Assembly (NCBI RefSeq): GCF_000204925.1
Contig: NC_015435.1
Coordinates: forward strand, 672,001 to 736,000
Direction of reading: 5' to 3'
Source of the DNA: Metallosphaera cuprina Ar-4
GTDB lineage: Archaea > Thermoproteota > Thermoprotei_A > Sulfolobales > Sulfolobaceae
DNA length: 64,000 bases
Position 1 is the stretch's first letter. Each line of letters begins with the position of its first letter. The notes beneath the pieces were generated by a model that did no database searches, was not told the origin of the DNA, and worked only from the letters and a program-made list of their open reading frames with translations. Made by a program: the position numbers and the translations under genes. This document shows positions 43,396-51,991 of the stretch, piece by piece.

Positions 43396-44329
43396 TTAGG
43401 GTCACCGTAAGTACTATTGAAAGGGTAGAGAGAACTAAGGCGACCATGAGGAAGTCCTGGACCTTAAAGAGCCTGAACTTAGCTAGGCTTGTCTCTATTA
43501 CAAGGACTATAAAGAGGAGTAATAGCCATTTCAAGAACATAATCCCTAGGTCGGCCACAGCGCCCAAAACACCTGTTTGCATTCCCCATGGTATGAGGAA
43601 TACGTTGAGTAGGACAGAGCCTAGGAGATAAGACTTAATGTAACTTCCCCATTTGAGGAGCATAAGTCCCTTTCCGCTGTACTCATAGAGCATAGAGTCA
43701 TCTATCATCCCTAGTTCCGACATCCCAGAGCTTTCAAGGGGTAACTTGCCGGTCTCAAACATCCATAGCATAAAGAAGGAAGCCATTGCTAAGAAGTGTG
43801 GAAGGAAGAGATACTCTACAGGAGCCTGGATGAACTGCATCGTGACGTACGGGTTGTTGGTTCCTGTAACTAAAGCTACCGCAATAAACACGGTTAATAA
43901 CGTGGCCTCGCTGAGATAGGCGAACGATAGGTTCCTCGATATACCTAGCGTAACCAAATTGCTTGAGCTTTCCATGGCTTCATACACCTTCAGGAACCCT
44001 GCAAGAGAGAACAGGAGTCCTCCACCTAAGAAGTCCACGGTAGGAGTTAGAAGCACGGGCTTTGGATAAACTACAGGAATTACGAAAGATATCAGCACGT
44101 ATGTAGAGAACACTATGAACGGTCCGTTAATGAAAAGCCATCCAGCGTTTCTAGGAATGGACATCTCCTTCTTTGATAGTTTTAGAAGGTCAAAGTACGG
44201 TTGGAAAATACTAGGCCCTCTCCTCCCCTCGATCAACGCTTTGATTCTCTCTAGTATTCCAACGTAGAGGGGAGACAACAAGATGACCCCTAAAACTTGA
44301 ATAATCGTCTCAAAAAGAACGTCTATCAT
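43388..44329 (-). CDS. HyfC/NuoH-like membrane subunit
   Basis: The 313-residue protein has about eight helices and the NuoH/HyfC hallmark loop EGRRGPSIFQPYFDLLKLSKKEM (about residues 33-55), which contacts the hydrophilic subunits. A second conserved loop is LPLESSGMSELGMIDDSMLYEYSGK, equivalent to the acidic quinone-side loop. The start is the ATG at 44329, giving a 4-nt overlap with the upstream gene; the longer frame to 44386 lies inside that gene. It links redox chemistry to the ion-pumping subunits. Confidence 0.88.
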   Translation of the reverse strand: MIDVLFETIIQVLGVILLSPLYVGILERIKALIEGRRGPSIFQPYFDLLKLSKKEMSIPRNAGWLFINGPFIVFSTYVLISFVIPVVYPKPVLLTPTVDFLGGGLLFSLAGFLKVYEAMESSSNLVTLGISRNLSFAYLSEATLLTVFIAVALVTGTNNPYVTMQFIQAPVEYLFLPHFLAMASFFMLWMFETGKLPLESSGMSELGMIDDSMLYEYSGKGLMLLKWGSYIKSYLLGSVLLNVFLIPWGMQTGVLGAVADLGIMFLKWLLLLFIVLVIETSLAKFRLFKVQDFLMVALVLSTLSIVLTVTLNG

Positions 44330-46047
44330 AAGAGCACCACCAACATGATCATGATGAAGGCCACGATCATATAGATCACGTACCACTTCAAAGAGCTGTT
44401 CATATAGGTTCTCGAAACGAGCCTAGAGAAGGCGCTGTATTTCCTTATCGAGAAAACCATAGCTCTCCAAAATATGTCAGCGCTCGTCTCTATCGAACCC
44501 ATGCTGGTCCTCAGAATAGTTTTTAGCATGAGCCTCAAGTTATTGGCCATTCCGAATGAGGTGTATCGCAGGCCCTCCTCCGTCCCGTTATCCCACGCTT
44601 CCACTCTCCTTATTCTCTTTTTCCCAGATAGAGAATAGACGACTAACGATATCAGTGGTAAGGCAACAATGATGTAAAGTGGAGAAATCCCTCCAAATCC
44701 GTTGTTTTCGTACTTAGACGCTATTACCGAATTAAAGAACATAGCTAGTTGGGGAACCTGGGTATTAAACGGTGAAATAAAGTAAGCTATAGCTACTACA
44801 ACTAAAGTTAACGCTCCGATTGAAGCTAATATCCATTTGTGATCCACCTTTTCAGGCCAAACTAGCTGAGTAAAAGACGCAAATCTAGTTAAAGCCCCCG
44901 TTGCGAAGCCCTCTCCCATACCTATCATTATGCCAGCAACTATTGGAGTTAAATTGATCAGATGGGGCAAAGTTATTGACTCCATGAATAGGGTCTCTAG
45001 TAGTGACCACACAGCGATTCCTCCAACCGTAGGCAGTAGGCCTGATAAAGAGGCAGTCATTAGAACCAAACCGAACGTAGCTATCTTGTCCCTATGTGCC
45101 TTAAGTGTAGACATAGATTCTCCATGTAGGTAACCCGTTGATATGAACAGCCCTGTCTTAGAAAGAGAGTGAGCCAAAACTAACACGAACAGGCTGAAAG
45201 TGGCGAAAGCCTTCAAGGCTGGGTCTTGAATCAACTCTAAGCTACCTAAGAGAGCTAACATAGCCCCGTTATTCTCTACAGTGCTGAAAGCCAGCATACC
45301 TTTGACGTGATCTGAGACGTAAGAGTAAAGAGCACCAAATAGAGTTGAAAAAGCCCCAATCAGGACAAGCACTACACCAAAGGTTAAAGAGAGCGGACTT
45401 AAGGACTCCATTTTAAATATACCATAGACTCCGGCCATTGTCATGGTGGCGCTGAGCACCGCTGACAAGTCGGACCTAGCGCTACCATGAGCTATTGGTA
45501 ACCACTCAACTACAAGGAACGGGAATATACCCATCTTCACGAAGAAGCCAAAGGTGGTAAGCACAAACGGGATAACTGAGTTGAGCTTAGTGAAGTAGAA
45601 ACTACCGGAAACGCTAGTTGCTATTATGAAACCAGCAAGTAGAAGCGCCGTGCTCACCTCTCCGAACGCCATGAATACGAAACCCGGTCTCCACTCCTTC
45701 TTGTATATGCCTATCCCTACATAGGAGAATATGGTCATCGTCTCCCATCCTGCAAGAAGTTCTAGGTAACTACTGCTAAGCAGGACTATCGCTATGCCTA
45801 ACATGGTCCCAGCTAGGGCTACACCCAAATTTTTCTCATTATAATGGGTAAAAGAGTAGACGGACGTTAAGAACCAGGATATACCTGCAGCTATCATGAA
45901 CAGTCCTAAAGGATAGTTAATCACGCCTAAGGCTATGAATATTAGAGACATGAGTGCGAGCAGAATCATGGAAGCCTTAACCTTAAACGGAGCAACTAAT
46001 AGGGAGGCGAAAATTAGGGCTAATACGATGTAAGCCGCCTCGTTCAT
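44326..46047 (-). CDS. HyfB/NuoL-like antiporter subunit
   Basis: The 573-residue protein has about 14-16 helices. The Mrp/NuoL core is visible: LLAGWETMTIFSYVGIGIYK with the helix-5 Glu, and FFVKMGIFPFLVVEWLPIAHG with the helix-7 Lys and the following SAVLSATMTMAGVYG. Charged residues needed for proton or sodium translocation are thus kept. A C-terminal helical extension ends in one more membrane helix. It overlaps neighbours by 4 nt on both sides. Confidence 0.88.
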   Translation of the reverse strand: MNEAAYIVLALIFASLLVAPFKVKASMILLALMSLIFIALGVINYPLGLFMIAAGISWFLTSVYSFTHYNEKNLGVALAGTMLGIAIVLLSSSYLELLAGWETMTIFSYVGIGIYKKEWRPGFVFMAFGEVSTALLLAGFIIATSVSGSFYFTKLNSVIPFVLTTFGFFVKMGIFPFLVVEWLPIAHGSARSDLSAVLSATMTMAGVYGIFKMESLSPLSLTFGVVLVLIGAFSTLFGALYSYVSDHVKGMLAFSTVENNGAMLALLGSLELIQDPALKAFATFSLFVLVLAHSLSKTGLFISTGYLHGESMSTLKAHRDKIATFGLVLMTASLSGLLPTVGGIAVWSLLETLFMESITLPHLINLTPIVAGIMIGMGEGFATGALTRFASFTQLVWPEKVDHKWILASIGALTLVVVAIAYFISPFNTQVPQLAMFFNSVIASKYENNGFGGISPLYIIVALPLISLVVYSLSGKKRIRRVEAWDNGTEEGLRYTSFGMANNLRLMLKTILRTSMGSIETSADIFWRAMVFSIRKYSAFSRLVSRTYMNSSLKWYVIYMIVAFIMIMLVVLL

Positions 46048-46655
46048 CTCTTATCACCTTTAGCAGCTATGAGGGCATCAAGTATGGAGGAAGGTGTAGG
46101 TGGACAGCCTGGTACTATAACGTTCCCCTTGATGTCCGGTGGTATTCCTGTCACACCTCCAGAAATGGCACAGGTTCCAATTAAGATAACTAACTTGGGT
46201 TCTGGCATCACGTCGTAAGCCTTCCTAAGCACTTTGCTCATCTTTTCGCTTAGGTTTCCCATAACTATCAGAGCGTCAGCGTGTTTAGGCGTGTTTACGA
46301 AAAATATACCGAATCTCGTCATGTCATATTGAGGAGCGGAGATCAGTCTGAACTCTAAATTGCATCCTCCACAGCTCCCCGTATCTATTGGATAGACAAA
46401 GAATGACCTCTTGAAAGTCCCCTCAGTGCCCTCAATCTTGGCCTGTAAGGGCTTTCCTGTAGGGTAAAATATAGGCTCACATAGCCTACAGAACACGCAC
46501 TTTCCGGCATCCCAGTTCTCTCCTTTAATGGCGTCTGTTGGGCACTTCACGTCTCCATTTTCTCCCCTCATTAACGCTGACGGCCACTTATCGTTAGTAT
46601 GGTAATCCTTTTCCGTGTAAATCCCTCCCTTTAATCCCCTTAAGAACCAATTCAT
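46044..46655 (-). CDS. HyfI/NuoB-like small subunit with fused single-cluster ferredoxin domain
   Basis: The 203-residue protein keeps all four proximal-cluster (N2-type) cysteines: Cys95 and Cys98 in SCGGCN, Cys162 in GTCAISGG, and Cys184 in PGCPPTP. Before this domain it has Cys38, 53, 56 and 59 (CPTDAI...CVFCRLC), a half-ferredoxin that can hold one [4Fe-4S] cluster. In most group 4 hydrogenases this ferredoxin is a separate polypeptide. Electrons should pass from this cluster to the proximal cluster and then to the large subunit, which has no Ni-Fe site. Confidence 0.87.
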   Translation of the reverse strand: MNWFLRGLKGGIYTEKDYHTNDKWPSALMRGENGDVKCPTDAIKGENWDAGKCVFCRLCEPIFYPTGKPLQAKIEGTEGTFKRSFFVYPIDTGSCGGCNLEFRLISAPQYDMTRFGIFFVNTPKHADALIVMGNLSEKMSKVLRKAYDVMPEPKLVILIGTCAISGGVTGIPPDIKGNVIVPGCPPTPSSILDALIAAKGDKR

Positions 46656-47758
46656 TTCAAATCGACCTCTATCTCAGAGAGCCAAATTCCAAAGCTCTCC
46701 CAATTAAATGCAAAATCTGTAAAAATATTTCCAGGCATTGATTTTAAAAACAATCTCATGTTTATCTTTGAGGGTGGTAGAAGGTGAACTTGCTCTATGA
46801 CCCCGCTTCTCATCTTTAGATAGTAAGCCAGATCTCCTGATGGGCTCTCAACTCTCCCAATAGCGCATCCGTCTTTAGACTTAACTTCATACTTAACAGG
46901 ACTGACCTTGATTTCCTGGAGTAGTCTGTAACTCTCCTCTATCTCTCTCAATCTGACTAGGATCCTAGCGAACGCATCTCCTTCCTCTTCCTTAACCAAC
47001 TTCAGGTCAAGGTCCTTATAACCTAACTCCTCCACTTCTAATCTAGCATCGTATTCTAAACCCGCAGCACGTGCAGCAGGTCCGATGGCGTAACTCTCAA
47101 TTATTTTCCCGTTTCCTTGCAATCTATCTATGAATATCCTATTTTCTAGTATGTCATTGATTTCCTTAAGCTTTAGGCGAGGTAGGACCAGTTCGCATCT
47201 AATCTCACCTAAAGAGTTAGCTCCAAAGAAGTACCTATGGCCGCAAGACTTTGATATCGCCCTATTAGTTTCTTCTATCTGCTGAAGGAGTAAGTAATTT
47301 GGAACTAAAAAGGATGCGGTTTCTAACTCCCTTTGAATAACGAGAAGGTGATTCCTAATTCTTTCAAGCTCAAGTTGAGCTATCCTAGCCTCAATCACCT
47401 TTTGAGGTACTTCAGTTTCAGTCGCCTTCTCTATAGCGGAGAGTAAAGAGATGGTGTGAGATGCTGCGAAATTGGCGTTAATCCTCTCAACTCTTATGAT
47501 TGACTCGTTCAAAGGCATATTAGTTACCTTTATCTGTCTCAATTTGTACCCGGCGTTCTTTACTGCCTCTATGTCCTCACCGTACGTTGATATAATGAAA
47601 GCTGTAGACTCTAGTAAACCTCCTGCGGAGGGGCCGTAAACGAACTCGAAAGAGCCGTAACCTAAGCTCGGGACTTGTAGTTCGTCGTATGGACAGGGTC
47701 CCTCCTTTAGCCCTTCAGAAGTTAAACAGTAGTTTCCAATATCGCCAATTATCCTCAT
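46652..47758 (-). CDS. HyfG/NuoD-like large subunit without Ni-Fe ligands
   Basis: The 368-residue protein aligns with the large subunit of group 4 hydrogenases and NuoD. The N-terminal RICGxCxxxH box is replaced by RINANFAASH (92-101) and the C-terminal DPCxxC box by ESFGIW (354-359), so all four nickel-binding cysteines are gone. It cannot be a hydrogenase and fits the energy-converting-hydrogenase-related (Ehr) class. The N-terminal NuoC-like part is very short. It overlaps both neighbours by 4 nt. The electron acceptor is unknown; quinone is one option by analogy with complex I. Confidence 0.87.
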   Translation of the reverse strand: MRIIGDIGNYCLTSEGLKEGPCPYDELQVPSLGYGSFEFVYGPSAGGLLESTAFIISTYGEDIEAVKNAGYKLRQIKVTNMPLNESIIRVERINANFAASHTISLLSAIEKATETEVPQKVIEARIAQLELERIRNHLLVIQRELETASFLVPNYLLLQQIEETNRAISKSCGHRYFFGANSLGEIRCELVLPRLKLKEINDILENRIFIDRLQGNGKIIESYAIGPAARAAGLEYDARLEVEELGYKDLDLKLVKEEEGDAFARILVRLREIEESYRLLQEIKVSPVKYEVKSKDGCAIGRVESPSGDLAYYLKMRSGVIEQVHLLPPSKINMRLFLKSMPGNIFTDFAFNWESFGIWLSEIEVDLK

Positions 47759-49053
47759 AATATCACCAACGCAACTCCTATTGATAGAGGGATGAGCGAT
47801 GAGATTAACGCGATCGTTGAGAGACCCTTGTCTTCATTAAGTTTCTCACCCTCTTTGAATATTATTCTAGATACGTGATAGTTGATCGAAATGAAGGCGA
47901 TGGCGAGCGATATAATAACAACAACGAATTGAGCTATTAAACCAGCCTTAATAGTAGAGGTCAATATGATGAACTCTCCTATGAAATTTCCAAAAGGAGG
48001 AGCTCCCGTCACGCCAAGTGATGATAGGAGAAGAGACGCCGCCATGATTGGGTTTCCGAGTAGACCGTATTCGTTTATCTCCTTACTTCCTATCGATTTA
48101 AGTATAACTCCAGAGGAGTAGAACGCTCCTGCCTTGGCGAAGGCGTGAGTGAAAAGAAGAATTAGGATACCTGTCTCTGACCCAGTCGCTATTCCCAAGA
48201 TGGCTAAGTTCATGTTCTCTATAGTCGAGTATGCGAACATCCTTTTGTAGTAACGTTGGCTTGATATCATTATAGACGCGATCAGAATCGAAACTACTGC
48301 AAGCCAACTGTAAAGCTCGGGTAAGGGCGCTATGATGAAAACGTCGTGAAGTATGTAAACAGCTACTGGCAATAACACTCCCGAGAACAGAGCGCTTACA
48401 GGCGCAGGGGCCTCTGAGTGGGCGTCCGGTAACCAGGTGTTCACGGGGAAAACCCCCGCCTTGGTTCCAAAACCTATTAACGCCACGGCTGAGGCTAACG
48501 TAAAGAGCGGGGAGTAGTGAGGATAAAGGATAGATGATAAAGTTAAGTTGTGAAGGCCATAATAGAACAGAATTATTGAAATGAAGGCGAAGGTAACTCC
48601 AGACGACACAAGAATCAGGTACCTCCAACCCGCTTCCAACGCGGAAGGCGTACCCTCAATCGTTACTAAAAGCACAGATGAGACTGTAGTGGCTTCGAGA
48701 CCAACCCACATCAAACCTAAGTTGTTAACTGTTAAAGTGAACAGCATGGAGGCGGCGAACATGTTCATAAAGTAGAAATAATTTCTTTCTTCAATTTTGT
48801 TTTTGAAATTAAAGTAAAATAAGGAGTAAATCGTAGAGAGTAAATAGATAGATGTAACCATGACTATAAAATACCAGCTGAAGTTAGTTACATAGAACTC
48901 TGAATTTATGAAAGGTAAGTTGAACCTAAGCAGAAGAGCTAGTAACAAAGTTAGCGAGGAAGATACCACTGATGCGTACCTTTCTTTGAAAACGAACGCG
49001 CTACTCACTAGCGGGATTAATGTTAACCCTGCTATTACGTATAGGCCAATCAT
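47755..49053 (-). CDS. HyfF/NuoN-like antiporter subunit, first gene of the operon
   Basis: The 432-residue protein has about 13 helices and classic antiporter motifs: GLMWVGLEATTVSSVLL with the helix-5 Glu and GFGTKAGVFPVNTWLPDAHSE with the helix-7 Lys, followed by APAPVSALFSG. It is the first of eight overlapping genes. A GGTGA site lies 9-13 nt before the ATG, and the gene appears to have an 80-nt leader, unlike the leaderless norm. Shadow ORFs in other frames of this region were ignored. Confidence 0.88.
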   Translation of the reverse strand: MIGLYVIAGLTLIPLVSSAFVFKERYASVVSSSLTLLLALLLRFNLPFINSEFYVTNFSWYFIVMVTSIYLLSTIYSLFYFNFKNKIEERNYFYFMNMFAASMLFTLTVNNLGLMWVGLEATTVSSVLLVTIEGTPSALEAGWRYLILVSSGVTFAFISIILFYYGLHNLTLSSILYPHYSPLFTLASAVALIGFGTKAGVFPVNTWLPDAHSEAPAPVSALFSGVLLPVAVYILHDVFIIAPLPELYSWLAVVSILIASIMISSQRYYKRMFAYSTIENMNLAILGIATGSETGILILLFTHAFAKAGAFYSSGVILKSIGSKEINEYGLLGNPIMAASLLLSSLGVTGAPPFGNFIGEFIILTSTIKAGLIAQFVVVIISLAIAFISINYHVSRIIFKEGEKLNEDKGLSTIALISSLIPLSIGVALVIL

Positions 49054-49138
49054 CCTATCTCACCTTTCTAGAGATAGGCGTCATCAGCCTTCATTATTCT
49101 GGCAATTCGGGTCTCATACCCAGGGGGACGCCATCCCC
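49054..49138 (-). promoter_or_regulatory. structured 5' leader of the Ehr-type operon
   Basis: A TATA-like CTTTATTAATA at 49159-49169 predicts initiation near 49138, about 85 nt before the first ORF. The leader then begins with hairpin GGGGA-TGGCG-TCCCC (49138-49124), followed by hairpin GGGT-ATGAG-ACCC (49121-49109). A tiny ORF (MASPWV, ATG at 49134) would begin within the first hairpin, and another (MRPELPE) starts at 49117. A leader-peptide or riboregulator function is possible. Confidence 0.45.
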
Positions 49139-49221
49139 AGCTGATAGACAACGAACAGTATTAATAAAGCTTTCTTACAATTCATCATTTTAGATGAGCA
49201 GATCCTTTAATAAAGGGCAGT

Positions 49222-50220
49222 CTAAGGCTTTAGCAATACCTTCCCTACTTTGTGTTTGTCCTTGAGGATTTCGTAACCCTTATCTATCTCCTCTAAGCTG
49301 ACGGTTCCAGCTACTATCGGCCTTACCTTGCCTTCTGAAGTTAGTTTTAAAGCGGCTTCAGCATCGCGTTTGGTAGCTGAGGCATGCCCAATTATGGCAA
49401 TATCTTTGAGAATCGTGTAGCCTAATCTCAATTGGTAAGCCTGTGTAGGATCTACGTTACCAATCTGGACTATTCTACCTCCCATCCATAACGATCTGAG
49501 GCTTTCCTCAAACGTAGGAGTTCCAACGGTATCAATGATCACGTTGACGTCCTCTTTCTTGGCCTCTTCCGAGAACTTGGAACCTACTATTACCCTGTCA
49601 GAGTACTTCGCTATAATCGAACTCTTCTCCTCTGAAGTCGTCACCCCAATCACTCTGGCCCCCATTCCTTTCGCGACTTGCAGGGCGTGTATTCCGACTC
49701 CTCCACTGGCCCCTGTCACTAAAACGGTCTCCCCTTCGCTTAAGTTAGCTCTTCTTAAACCTCTATATATCATCCCGGTTACGCAAGGTACCATGACTCC
49801 CCCCTCATCGGAAACTCCAGGAGGTACCTTAACGAGGCTACTTACTTTAACCCTTGCCATCTCCGCGAAGAATCCATCAAGCTCCTCAGAATAGCCCAGT
49901 CTAGAGTGACAGTATGCCTCCTCTCCCCTTTTACAGTAGTGACAGCTACCGTCAGGAGCGTAAAGTAAGGATATGACTCTATCCCCTATGGCGAACCCCT
50001 TCACGTCTCTACCTACGTCAACGATTTCGCCTATCACTTCGTGTCCCAGAACCACTGGGTATTTCATCCTGGGGTAAAACCCCTGAAGTTGAAGGAGATC
50101 TCTGTAACATAGGGCAGCTCTGTTAACCTTTATTACTACCTCATCAGGTTGAGGTTTCGGATCTTGAACGTCTCTGACTTCATAACCTTGTTTGGCTCCC
50201 TTAACGATAACAGCTTTCAT
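49222..50220 (-). CDS. acryloyl-CoA reductase (NADPH), zinc-type MDR family
   Basis: The 332-residue protein is a medium-chain dehydrogenase with VLGHEVIGEI, structural-zinc-like cysteines CHYCKRGEEAYC, and coenzyme motif VTGASGGVGIHA (about 168-179). The N-terminal RAALCYRDLLQLQGFYPRMK is characteristic of Sulfolobales acryloyl-CoA reductase, which forms propionyl-CoA in the 3HP/4HB cycle. Its neighbours are other genes of that cycle. A TTTTTAAG element about 26 nt before the ATG is the likely TATA box, and a TTTAAATTG-type element lies between it and the start. Confidence 0.9.
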   Translation of the reverse strand: MKAVIVKGAKQGYEVRDVQDPKPQPDEVVIKVNRAALCYRDLLQLQGFYPRMKYPVVLGHEVIGEIVDVGRDVKGFAIGDRVISLLYAPDGSCHYCKRGEEAYCHSRLGYSEELDGFFAEMARVKVSSLVKVPPGVSDEGGVMVPCVTGMIYRGLRRANLSEGETVLVTGASGGVGIHALQVAKGMGARVIGVTTSEEKSSIIAKYSDRVIVGSKFSEEAKKEDVNVIIDTVGTPTFEESLRSLWMGGRIVQIGNVDPTQAYQLRLGYTILKDIAIIGHASATKRDAEAALKLTSEGKVRPIVAGTVSLEEIDKGYEILKDKHKVGKVLLKP

Positions 50221-50222
50221 GA

Positions 50223-50240
50223 TTTTAAAACAATTTAAAT
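50223..50240 (-). promoter_or_regulatory. TTTAAATTGTTT-type element at the acryloyl-CoA reductase gene
   Basis: On the minus strand it reads ATTTAAATTGTTTTAAAA, 3-20 nt before the ATG and downstream of the TATA-like box. Twelve positions match the elements at 51.93 and 53.14 kb. This position would suit repression. Confidence 0.5.
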
Positions 50241-50419
50241 AACTTAAAAATTAGTTGGTTAGATATCGGTAGGTTTCTAGCAGTTGGAAGTTGCTATCAC
50301 GAAATTAAGCTCAGCTAATGCATTCGATTTCAATACATTTCGAAAAGCGACTGAGTCGTTCCTCCTTGAGCTCTTGAAGATTCGAGAGTTTATTATCCCA
50401 GTTTAACGATTATATTATA

Positions 50420-50809
50420 ATGATTGTGAAAGAACTCATCGCGAGGGAACCTGTAACCATAGAACCCAAGGCTAATTTAGTCGACGCAGCCAAGCTCATG
50501 AAAAGGGAGGGAGTCGGATCCCTCTTAGTGATGGAGAGTGGACAACCCAAAGGGATAGTCTCTGAGAGGGACATAGTCTATGCTATAGCTTCTGACCTAC
50601 CGCTAAATACGGAGCTATCACGTGTCATGAGCACTAACTTAGTTACCGCCGATCCTAAAACTGACGTTGGGGAAGCGGCTATACTTATGGTAGGGAAGGG
50701 AATAAGACACCTTGTTATAACGGACAAAGGTAGAGTGTTAGGCGTGATATCGTTAAGGGATATAGCTAAGAGCCTAGGGTTAATAACTACGGACTTGAGC
50801 ATTTGGTAA
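50420..50809 (+). CDS. CBS-domain pair protein in the 3HP/4HB cluster
   Basis: The 129-residue protein is one Bateman module: MIVKELIAREPVTIEPKANL opens CBS1, LSRVMSTNLVTADPKTDVG opens CBS2, and each has the usual G-(I/V)-(I/V)-S/T-x-R-D strand (GIVSERDIV, GVISLRDIA). It likely binds adenine nucleotides. Its place between two 3HP/4HB genes, conserved in remembered Metallosphaera order, suggests energy-linked regulation of the cycle, but this is inference. GTTTATTATC about 27 nt upstream is the TATA-like box. Confidence 0.87.
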   Translation: MIVKELIAREPVTIEPKANLVDAAKLMKREGVGSLLVMESGQPKGIVSERDIVYAIASDLPLNTELSRVMSTNLVTADPKTDVGEAAILMVGKGIRHLVITDKGRVLGVISLRDIAKSLGLITTDLSIW

Positions 50810-50811
50810 TG

Positions 50812-50820
50812 CTCTTTTTT
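50812..50820 (+). terminator. T-tract after the CBS gene
   Basis: CTTTTTTG begins a few nt after the stop, in the short gap to the convergent reductase gene. It is a simple archaeal oligo-T terminator candidate. Confidence 0.45.
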
Positions 50821-50826
50821 GAAAAA

Positions 50827-51909
50827 TTAAGGAATTATAAGACTTCTTATAGCCTCACCAGACTCTAAGAGTTTTACAGCTTCGTTTATTTCCTCTAGTC
50901 TGAACCTCCCGGTTACCAATCTAGAGGGGTCATATCTACCTTCCCTCACGAGCTCTATAAGTTTGGGCATGTCTACTCTAGGTCTCCCTCCATAGTTTCC
51001 AACGATCTGAATCCCACCTCTTACGACCGATGCGATCCTCAGCGGTATCATAGAGCTCGCTGGGGGCAATCCTATTAGGACTACCCTTCCTCCTATCTTG
51101 ACCATATCTAAGGCCATGTGAATCGTCTCCTCGTTTCCACCAGCCTCAATAACTACCTTGGGTCCTCCACCAGTCATGTCTCTTATTGCCTTTACCGGAT
51201 CAGTCTCCTTAGAGTTTATCGTGTCTGTAGCCCCTAGTTCCATGGCCCTGTCAAGTTTCCACTTCTTCGTTCCAACAGCGATTATCCTCCCCGCTCCTGA
51301 TGCCCTTAAAAGCTGAATTGTAGAGAGTCCCACTCCACCCACTCCTATCACAGCTACCGTATCACCTGGCTCTATGTTTGAAGACGTGATAGCTCCGTAT
51401 CCTGTCAGCCCTGCACATCCCAAAACTGCAACCTTCTCCAGATCTAACTCATCTGGGACCTTAGTTAAGGCGTTCTCTCCAACGATAGCATATTCTGCAA
51501 ATCCACCTCCTAAGAACGTCCTGATCTCCTTCCCTTCTTTTGTTATCCTAGAAGTTCCATCAGGCATGACGCCCTTAAGTCTCACCTGTGAGAAGGTCTC
51601 ACATAGGTTCTCCTTCCCTTCAATACAATTACTGCACTTTCCACAAGGGTGAATAAACGCTGAGATCACTCTATCTCCGGGCTTCACTCTAGTTACCCCT
51701 GGGCCTGTCTCCTCCACAATACCGGATATCTCATGACCAGCAATGACAGGAGGCGGGACCGGAGTTTTCCCTTCAAAAACATTTACATCTGAGTGGCAAA
51801 GACCCGTAGCCCTTACTTTAATTTTAACCTCACCGGATTTAGGCTCGGCTATCTTTACATCCTCAACGGATAGAGGCTCCTTATACGCGTTAAGAACTGC
51901 AGCTCTCAT
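50827..51909 (-). CDS. succinic semialdehyde reductase-type zinc alcohol dehydrogenase
   Basis: The 360-residue zinc alcohol dehydrogenase has catalytic-zinc residues in TGLCHSDV and [10 protein letters not shown]. The structural-zinc cysteines are [15 protein letters not shown] and the coenzyme motif is [10 protein letters not shown]. It closely resembles the Metallosphaera succinic semialdehyde reductase that makes 4-hydroxybutyrate in the 3HP/4HB cycle. It is divergent from the dehydrogenase gene at 51992. Its TATA-like AATTTAAACC (26 nt upstream) lies inside the TTTAAATTGTTTAAA element, so a bound regulator would block initiation. Confidence 0.88.
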   Translation of the reverse strand: MRAAVLNAYKEPLSVEDVKIAEPKSGEVKIKVRATGLCHSDVNVFEGKTPVPPPVIAGHEISGIVEETGPGVTRVKPGDRVISAFIHPCGKCSNCIEGKENLCETFSQVRLKGVMPDGTSRITKEGKEIRTFLGGGFAEYAIVGENALTKVPDELDLEKVAVLGCAGLTGYGAITSSNIEPGDTVAVIGVGGVGLSTIQLLRASGAGRIIAVGTKKWKLDRAMELGATDTINSKETDPVKAIRDMTGGGPKVVIEAGGNEETIHMALDMVKIGGRVVLIGLPPASSMIPLRIASVVRGGIQIVGNYGGRPRVDMPKLIELVREGRYDPSRLVTGRFRLEEINEAVKLLESGEAIRSLIIP

Positions 51910-51930
51910 AGTGCTTTATAGTGATCCGAG

Positions 51931-51946
51931 GTTTAAATTGTTTAAA
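51931..51946. promoter_or_regulatory. TTTAAATTGTTTAAA element between divergent 3HP/4HB genes
   Basis: GTTTAAATTGTTTAAA overlaps the TATA box of the minus-strand reductase and lies 46-61 bp before the plus-strand dehydrogenase start. It shares 15 identical bases with the element at 53142. Confidence 0.6.
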
Positions 51947-51991
51947 GAATAAAAGTAACAGTCTTTTAAATCCCCCCGCCTTAGAGTTCAT

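Noticed and set aside
48098-48628. 176-aa minus-strand ORF in a second frame
   Set aside because: Same-strand alternative frame inside the NuoN-like gene; Arg/Ser/Cys-rich and non-membrane-like.
49101-49138. tRNA-like anticodon-arm look (GGGTCTCATACCC)
   Set aside because: No acceptor stem, T arm or D arm can be assembled, and the loop lacks U33; treated as leader hairpins instead.
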